A program made the position numbers and the translations under genes. The notes beneath the pieces were generated by a model that did not search any database, was not told the DNA's origin, and saw only the letters and a program-made list of their open reading frames with translations. This document shows, in pieces, positions 59,685 through 64,000 of a stretch of DNA of 64,000 nucleotides (position 1 is the first letter of the stretch; each line of letters opens with the position of its first letter). Origin of the DNA: Panacagrimonas sp041603235 (GTDB taxonomy: Bacteria; Pseudomonadota; Gammaproteobacteria; Nevskiales; Nevskiaceae); assembly GCA_041603235.1 (NCBI GenBank), contig JBFIES010000001.1, forward strand, positions 860,364 through 924,363, in the 5' to 3' direction.

Positions 59685-60017
59685 TTACGCGTCCTTCACG
59701 CCACTGGCGAAGTCGATCTCCGCACCTTCGGCCAGACTGACATACGCTTTTTTCCAGTCGGAGCGACGACCCATTCTTTGGCCGAAGCGCTTGTTCTTGC
59801 CGGTGACATTGAGCGTGTTCACGTTCTTCACTTCAACCTTGAACAAGCTTTCGACGGCAGCCTTGATTTCATGCTTGGTCGCGTCCGGAATAACCTTGAA
59901 CACCGCTTCATTGCTCTTTTCAGCAACGCGCGTTGATTTCTCGGAAACGATCGGCGCAACAATAATGCGGTGAAGGCGACCCGCCATTACTTTGCTGCTG
60001 GGTGCTTTTGAGCTCAT
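59685..60017 (-). CDS. rplW: 50S ribosomal protein L23
   Basis: 110 residues. Exit-tunnel protein and docking site for SRP and trigger factor. Core IIVAPIVSEKSTRVAEKSNE and VKNVNTLNVTGKNKRFGQRMGRR (residues 63-85). An N-terminal extension (MSSKAPSSKVMAGRL) makes it slightly longer than the enteric form. The start overlaps the rplD stop by 4 bp. Confidence 0.97.
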   Translation of the reverse strand: MSSKAPSSKVMAGRLHRIIVAPIVSEKSTRVAEKSNEAVFKVIPDATKHEIKAAVESLFKVEVKNVNTLNVTGKNKRFGQRMGRRSDWKKAYVSLAEGAEIDFASGVKDA

Positions 60018-60619
60018 GACAACCAGGCCTCAATTTTCTTGGCGGCTTCGGTGGTGACCACGACTTTCTCGTGGCTCAGCAGGGAAACCGGGTCAAGACT
60101 CGAAACGTCCGTAACGCCGATCTTGTGAAGATTGCGCGCGGACAGATAAAGATTCTTTTCAACGCTTTCAGTCACCAGCAACAAATCGTTGCTGCCGTAG
60201 GCCTTCAGCGTTTCGATCAGGGTCTTGGTCTTGGCAGCTTCAACCGACAGAGAGTCGGTGACGACCAGATGACCGCCCCTAGCCAACTCGGAGAAGATAG
60301 AGCGAATCGCACCGCGATACATCTTGCGGTTGACCTTCTCGGAGAAGTCACGTGGGCGCGCGGCAAATGCACGACCACCACCACGCCAGATCGGGCTGCG
60401 GATGGAGCCTGCACGCGCGCGACCGGTACCCTTCTGCTTCCACGGCTTGCGTCCGCCACCGCGAACTTCTGCCTTCGTTTTCTGTTTCTTGGTGCCAGCG
60501 CGACCGCCATTCATATAGGCGGTTACGATCTGGTGAATCAGAGCTTCGTTGTAGTCAACGCCGAACACGCTATCGGCTAGCGCGATTTTGGCATCACTGT
60601 TGTGAACCTGAATTTCCAT
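60014..60619 (-). CDS. rplD: 50S ribosomal protein L4
   Basis: 201 residues. Tunnel-lining protein and, in enterics, autogenous repressor of the S10 operon. The long loop has GGGRKPWKQKGTGRARAGS, followed by SPIWRGGGRAFAARPRDFSE. 9 bp after rplC. No clear L4-binding leader was recognised upstream of rpsJ. Confidence 0.97.
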   Translation of the reverse strand: MEIQVHNSDAKIALADSVFGVDYNEALIHQIVTAYMNGGRAGTKKQKTKAEVRGGGRKPWKQKGTGRARAGSIRSPIWRGGGRAFAARPRDFSEKVNRKMYRGAIRSIFSELARGGHLVVTDSLSVEAAKTKTLIETLKAYGSNDLLLVTESVEKNLYLSARNLHKIGVTDVSSLDPVSLLSHEKVVVTTEAAKKIEAWLS

Positions 60620-60628
60620 GAGAATTCT

Positions 60629-61264
60629 CTACTTCACCGTAGGCCGGACAATGACGTCACCGCCGGCAAACCCGGGGACAGCGCCCTTGACCAGCAGCAA
60701 ATTCTTTTCAGCGTCGACACGGACAAGATCCAGGTTCAGAGCGGTAATACGCTCGTTACCCATGTGTCCGGCCATCTTGCGGCCCTTCCAGACCTTGCCT
60801 GGCGACTGACGCTGACCAATTGATCCCGGCATGCGATGGGACAGGGAGTTACCGTGGCTGGCACGGCCGCCGCGGAAATTCCAGCGCTTCTGCACGCCTG
60901 CAAATCCCTTACCGATGCTGGTGCCTGTTACGTCCACCCGCTTGATGTCGGCAAAGGCATCAACCTTGATTTCACTGCCTGGAGCAGCGTCGGCCAGCTC
61001 GTCACCTTCGACACGAATTTCACGAACGATGTGCCCGGCGGCAACGCCTGCCTTCTTGAAGTGGCCGGTCATCGCCTTGTTGACGCGAGATGGCTTCACT
61101 TCGCCCGCAGTGACCTGGACAGCGCGATAGCCTTCGCCATCGACGGTCTTGACCTGGGTTACTCGGTTGGGCGTGCATTCGATAACAGTGACCGGAATCG
61201 ACTCACCTGCTTCGGTGAAGATCCGCGTCATGCCGGCTTTGCGACCAATAATTGCGATAGTCAT
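60629..61264 (-). CDS. rplC: 50S ribosomal protein L3
   Basis: 211 residues. IIGRKAGMTRIFTEAGESIPV opens it (residues 5-25); the loop near the peptidyl transferase centre has KRWNFRGGRASHGNSLSHRMPG-type sequence, with the GIGQRQSPGKVWKGRKMAG block following as SIGQRQSPGKVWKGRKM. 14 bp after rpsJ. Confidence 0.97.
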   Translation of the reverse strand: MTIAIIGRKAGMTRIFTEAGESIPVTVIECTPNRVTQVKTVDGEGYRAVQVTAGEVKPSRVNKAMTGHFKKAGVAAGHIVREIRVEGDELADAAPGSEIKVDAFADIKRVDVTGTSIGKGFAGVQKRWNFRGGRASHGNSLSHRMPGSIGQRQSPGKVWKGRKMAGHMGNERITALNLDLVRVDAEKNLLLVKGAVPGFAGGDVIVRPTVK

Positions 61265-61278
61265 GATCGAATCCGCCC

Positions 61279-61596
61279 TCAGTTGACCTTGATCTGAACT
61301 TCGACGCCCGCAGGCAAGTCCAGCTTGGAGAGCGCATCGACGGTCTTTTCCGTCGGATCCACGATCTGCATCAGACGCTTGTGCGTACGGATTTCGTACT
61401 GATCACGTGCGTCCTTATCGACGTGGGGCGACACCAGAATGGTGAAGCGCTCCTTTCGCGTCGGCAAAGGAATCGGCCCGCGCACAAGTGCACCGGTACG
61501 TTTGGCGGTCTCAACGATCTCACGGGCTGACTTGTCAATCAGACGGTGGTCAAAGGCTTTGAGCCGAATACGAATCGACTGGCTGGTCGCGGCCAT
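61279..61596 (-). CDS. rpsJ: 30S ribosomal protein S10
   Basis: 105 residues. First gene of the S10 operon, also NusE for antitermination. IRIRLKAFDHRLIDKSAREI, the RGPIPLPTRKERFTILVSPHV block and the C-terminal LPAGVEVQIKV are intact. It has its own promoter at 61709-61737 instead of following tuf directly. Confidence 0.97.
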   Translation of the reverse strand: MAATSQSIRIRLKAFDHRLIDKSAREIVETAKRTGALVRGPIPLPTRKERFTILVSPHVDKDARDQYEIRTHKRLMQIVDPTEKTVDALSKLDLPAGVEVQIKVN

Positions 61597-61708
61597 GCTC
61601 TCACTCAGGAAAAAGGTCTTAAAGAACGACCCCGGGACACCGGAATCAGCACAAAAACAGGGGTTTTCGTGCAGGTGTTACCCAGGGGGCTTGCTCGAAA
61701 GGGCGCGC

Positions 61709-61737
61709 AGTATAGCCGCGGCCCAAATTGGAAGCAA
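61709..61737 (-). promoter_or_regulatory. Promoter of the S10 operon (rpsJ)
   Basis: On the minus strand TTGCTT (61732-61737) is followed after 17 bp by TATACT (61709-61714), then GCGCGCCCTTT. Predicted start near 61702, giving a leader of about 105 bases before rpsJ. Confidence 0.72.
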
Positions 61738-61798
61738 CGGATATTTGAAGATTTTCTGTATTGCTTCCTCAAGGGGCGGAACCTGAAGGCGAGATCAT

Positions 61799-61900
61799 CT
61801 GCTCTGACGGGCGCACGCAGAGTTCGCAGAGTTCTGGCGACTGCTCTGACTTTGAAAATCCCGGAGGGGCGCATACGTCGTTGCCGAGACTGCTCTGTCA
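61799..61900. repeat. Short repeats in the spacer between rpsJ promoter and the ABC exporter gene
   Basis: CTGCTCTG occurs at 61799, 61841 and 61890, and GCAGAGTTC is repeated in tandem near 61818-61835. The rest of the 369-bp spacer 61597-61965, apart from the rpsJ promoter, shows no gene. Significance is unknown. Confidence 0.35.
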
Positions 61901-61965
61901 GTGGCCGGGGAGCGACGGTGGTCCTTTAGTGGCTCGGATTGGCGAGATCGACGACCGATGACGGG

Positions 61966-63759
61966 TCAGGCAATCACCTGGAGATTTGCCAGTCTGGCGT
62001 AGAGGCCGCCCTGCTCTATCAGGCTGGATGGCGTCCCATCTTCGATAATTCGTCCGTGATCCATCACGATGATTCGATCGGCCTTGCGCACGGTCGCCAA
62101 TCGATGGGCAATGACCAGAGTGGTCCTGTTGCGCATCGCTGCTTCCAGCCCGCTCTGCACCAGGGCCTCGCTCTGGGCATCGAGTGCACTGGTCGCCTCG
62201 TCCAGAAGCAGGATGGGAGGATCACGCAATATGGCTCGCGCGATGGATATGCGTTGGCGCTGCCCCCCGGAGAGTCGCACTCCGCGCTCGCCCAGGAATG
62301 TGCGGTAGCCATCGGGAAGCCGATTTATGAATTCATCAGCATGCGCGACCTTCGCCGCGGCTAAGACATCTTCGTCGCAGGCATGAGCGCGCCCATAGCG
62401 AATGTTCTCCATTGCATCGGCGGAGAAAATGACCGGATCCTGCGAGACGATGCCTATATGCGTGCGCAGCTCGTTCGGGTCCAACTCCCTGATATCAACA
62501 CGATTGATACAGATGGCGCCGGCGCTGACATCGTAAAAGCGCATCACGAGCTGGAATAGCGTCGTCTTTCCAGCGCCACTCGGCCCGACGATGGCAACCG
62601 TGCTTCCGGCTTCAATATCCAGAGTCAGGCCTTGAATCGCCGCATCCTTTGGGCGGGAAGGATAGTGAAAGGCCACATCCTGAAAGCTGACCCTTGCCTG
62701 CTGTGGATTACGCATCTGCACAGGCATCTTCGGCAGGCTAATGGAAGGCTTTGCGGCGAGCAGCTCAATCAGTCGCTCCGTCGCACCGCCGGCCCGCATA
62801 ATTTCCCCCCATACCTCAGCCAACACGCCCACCCCACCTGCGGTAACCATGGCGTACATCACAAAAGAGGCAAGCTGCCCTGCACTCATTGCACCCAGTG
62901 CGACCGCTTTGGCACCCAGCCACAGGACGAAGACGATTGCGCCAAATACCCCCGCGATCATCCCAGCCGTCATCAGGGCTCGAAGGCGGGTCCGAGCGAT
63001 CGCGGCGACGAAACTGGACTCAACCCTTCCAGAGAACTTCTGATTCTCAGCAACCGTCTGGGTAAATGCCTGCACAGTGGTCACGGCATTCAATATTTCG
63101 CCGGCCAGGGCAGAGGTGTCTGCTATACGGTCCTGAGATTCTCGGGAAAGCTTTTTCACTCTGCGCCCGACGACAACCAAGGGCAGCACCACGAGCACCA
63201 GCAGAATCAAGGTGACCGAAAACAGTTTCAGGCTAGTCACTGCAAGCATGACCATCCCGCCGACAAACTGGAACAGGCTTCGCAAGCCCATAGATATTGA
63301 GGAGCCGACGACCGTCTGAATCACGGTAGTGTCCGAAGTCAGGCGCGACAGCACTTCGCCAGACTGCGTAGTTTCAAAGTAGTCCGGCGACTGCCGAAGC
63401 ATGTTCTGGTAGACCTTGCTCCTGAGGTCCGCAGCAAGACGCTCGCCAATCCAGCTGACGCAGTAATAGCGACCAGCAACACTCAGCCCCCAAAGCAGCG
63501 CGATCCCGAACAGGGCCAGGAAATGCCAGTCGATCCTGCTGGACGAGCCGAATCCCTCGTCAATGAGGCCGCGAAAAGCCAGCGGGACGCTCAGCAAGGC
63601 AGCGGACGCGAGAATCAATAAGCTCAGGGCAAGAAGCAGCATGCCCCGGTAGGGAGACAGATACGGCCATAGCCGCGCGAGCCATTGGAGCCGCCTGCGC
63701 ACCGGTCTCTGGTCTGGTCCCGGCTCTGCTTGGCCTGGGGCTGGAATACGCGTCGTCAT
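61966..63759 (-). CDS. ABC exporter, fused membrane and ATPase domains (MsbA-like)
   Basis: 597 residues. A half-transporter that works as a homodimer. Six membrane helices (about 38-320) are followed by the nucleotide-binding domain: Walker A VGPSGAGKTTLF, signature LSGGQRQRISIARA, Walker B ILLLDEATSALD and the H-loop VIAHRLATV. The family includes lipid A flippase MsbA and multidrug exporters; the substrate cannot be told. It lies between tuf and rpsJ on the same strand, cut off from tuf by a strong terminator, so it has separate transcription. Confidence 0.92.
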   Translation of the reverse strand: MTTRIPAPGQAEPGPDQRPVRRRLQWLARLWPYLSPYRGMLLLALSLLILASAALLSVPLAFRGLIDEGFGSSSRIDWHFLALFGIALLWGLSVAGRYYCVSWIGERLAADLRSKVYQNMLRQSPDYFETTQSGEVLSRLTSDTTVIQTVVGSSISMGLRSLFQFVGGMVMLAVTSLKLFSVTLILLVLVVLPLVVVGRRVKKLSRESQDRIADTSALAGEILNAVTTVQAFTQTVAENQKFSGRVESSFVAAIARTRLRALMTAGMIAGVFGAIVFVLWLGAKAVALGAMSAGQLASFVMYAMVTAGGVGVLAEVWGEIMRAGGATERLIELLAAKPSISLPKMPVQMRNPQQARVSFQDVAFHYPSRPKDAAIQGLTLDIEAGSTVAIVGPSGAGKTTLFQLVMRFYDVSAGAICINRVDIRELDPNELRTHIGIVSQDPVIFSADAMENIRYGRAHACDEDVLAAAKVAHADEFINRLPDGYRTFLGERGVRLSGGQRQRISIARAILRDPPILLLDEATSALDAQSEALVQSGLEAAMRNRTTLVIAHRLATVRKADRIIVMDHGRIIEDGTPSSLIEQGGLYARLANLQVIA

Positions 63760-63804
63760 CGTCCCGCGCTACCCCAATCGCCCCTGCGGACAGAGGCACA
63801 CAAC

Positions 63805-63835
63805 AAAAAAGGGCGCGATTGCTCGCGCCCTTTTT
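63805..63835. terminator. Terminator after tuf
   Basis: Six A residues, GGGCGCGA, loop TTGC, TCGCGCCC and five T residues: a perfect 8-bp stem usable on either strand. On the minus strand it ends the tuf transcript 23 bp after the stop. Confidence 0.85.
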
Positions 63836-63857
63836 CTGCAGACCATCTGATCAGGCT

Positions 63858-64000
63858 TTAGGCCAGGATCTTGGTGACCACGCCGGCGCCGACGGTGCGG
63901 CCGCCTTCACGAATAGCGAAGCGAACCTGCTCTTCCATCGCGATCGGGTTGATCAGCTCAACACCCACCTTGACGTTGTCACCAGGCATCACCATTTCCG
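63858..64000 (-). CDS. tuf: Elongation factor Tu, C-terminal end (partial)
   Basis: The last 46 codons are in the window. Reading leftward the protein ends EMVMPGDNVKVGVELINP, IAMEEQVRFAIREGG, RTVGAGVVTKILA, which is the conserved domain 3 end of EF-Tu. The start lies beyond the window edge. It marks the end of the str operon. Confidence 0.97.
   Translation of the reverse strand, partial: EMVMPGDNVKVGVELINPIAMEEQVRFAIREGGRTVGAGVVTKILA

Overview
The window joins two unlike pieces of DNA. Positions 1 to about 33.8-34.07 kb are the right-hand part of an integrative and conjugative element (ICE) of the Tn4371 family, recognised by its gene order: parA, ribbon-helix-helix partner, DUF2840, traF, relaxase, cargo, LysR regulator (traR), eexN, traG, copG-like, trbBCDEJLFGI, DUF2274. 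The integrase, the repA-type gene and the left end lie outside the window. From about 34.07 kb onward the sequence is core chromosome of a gammaproteobacterium: glnK-amtB, priA, anmK, tyrS, and the complete S10-spc-alpha ribosomal superoperon ending at tuf. The gene set is compatible with a relative of Xanthomonadales/Wenzhouxiangella, but the genus cannot be fixed by eye.

ICE backbone: 1-2.75 kb holds three 17-bp direct repeats plus AT-rich repeats (a possible replication origin or centromere), the small ParA partition pair, DUF2840 and the TraF pilin-processing peptidase; 2.75-4.73 kb is the relaxase, preceded by a hairpin-rich oriT candidate. The mating-pair formation operon runs from 21.8 to 33.8 kb and looks intact.

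ICE cargo (4.8-20.4 kb) is a catabolic beta-oxidation island. A leftward operon (12.3 to 4.8 kb) encodes an acyl-CoA dehydrogenase, an alpha-methylacyl-CoA racemase with all three catalytic residues, an acyl-CoA ligase, a thiolase, a canonical enoyl-CoA hydratase, an HSD10-type 3-hydroxyacyl-CoA dehydrogenase and an atypical crotonase. An AraC regulator is divergent. A rightward set holds an MBL-fold hydrolase, a decayed IS630 transposase, an aromatic-acid:H+ symporter-type transporter, a second large acyl-CoA dehydrogenase and both ETF subunits. Together these can take up a carboxylic acid, activate it, epimerise a 2-methyl branch, carry out a beta-oxidation round and pass the electrons to ETF. 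The substrate is unknown.

Chromosome: glnK-amtB is preceded by a very good NtrC site and a sigma-54 promoter, with a second amtB behind a strong terminator. Then follow priA, anmK, an M23 peptidase, tyrS, a membrane-anchored TPR protein that resembles a Ser/Thr kinase without its kinase domain, DAHP synthase and a PCuAC copper chaperone. The ribosomal superoperon (47.7-61.6 kb, minus strand) has readable promoters before rpsJ and rpsM and a pair of perfect hairpins between rpsD and rpoA. An MsbA-like ABC exporter gene interrupts the usual tuf-rpsJ junction. No CRISPR array, tRNA or rRNA gene was seen.
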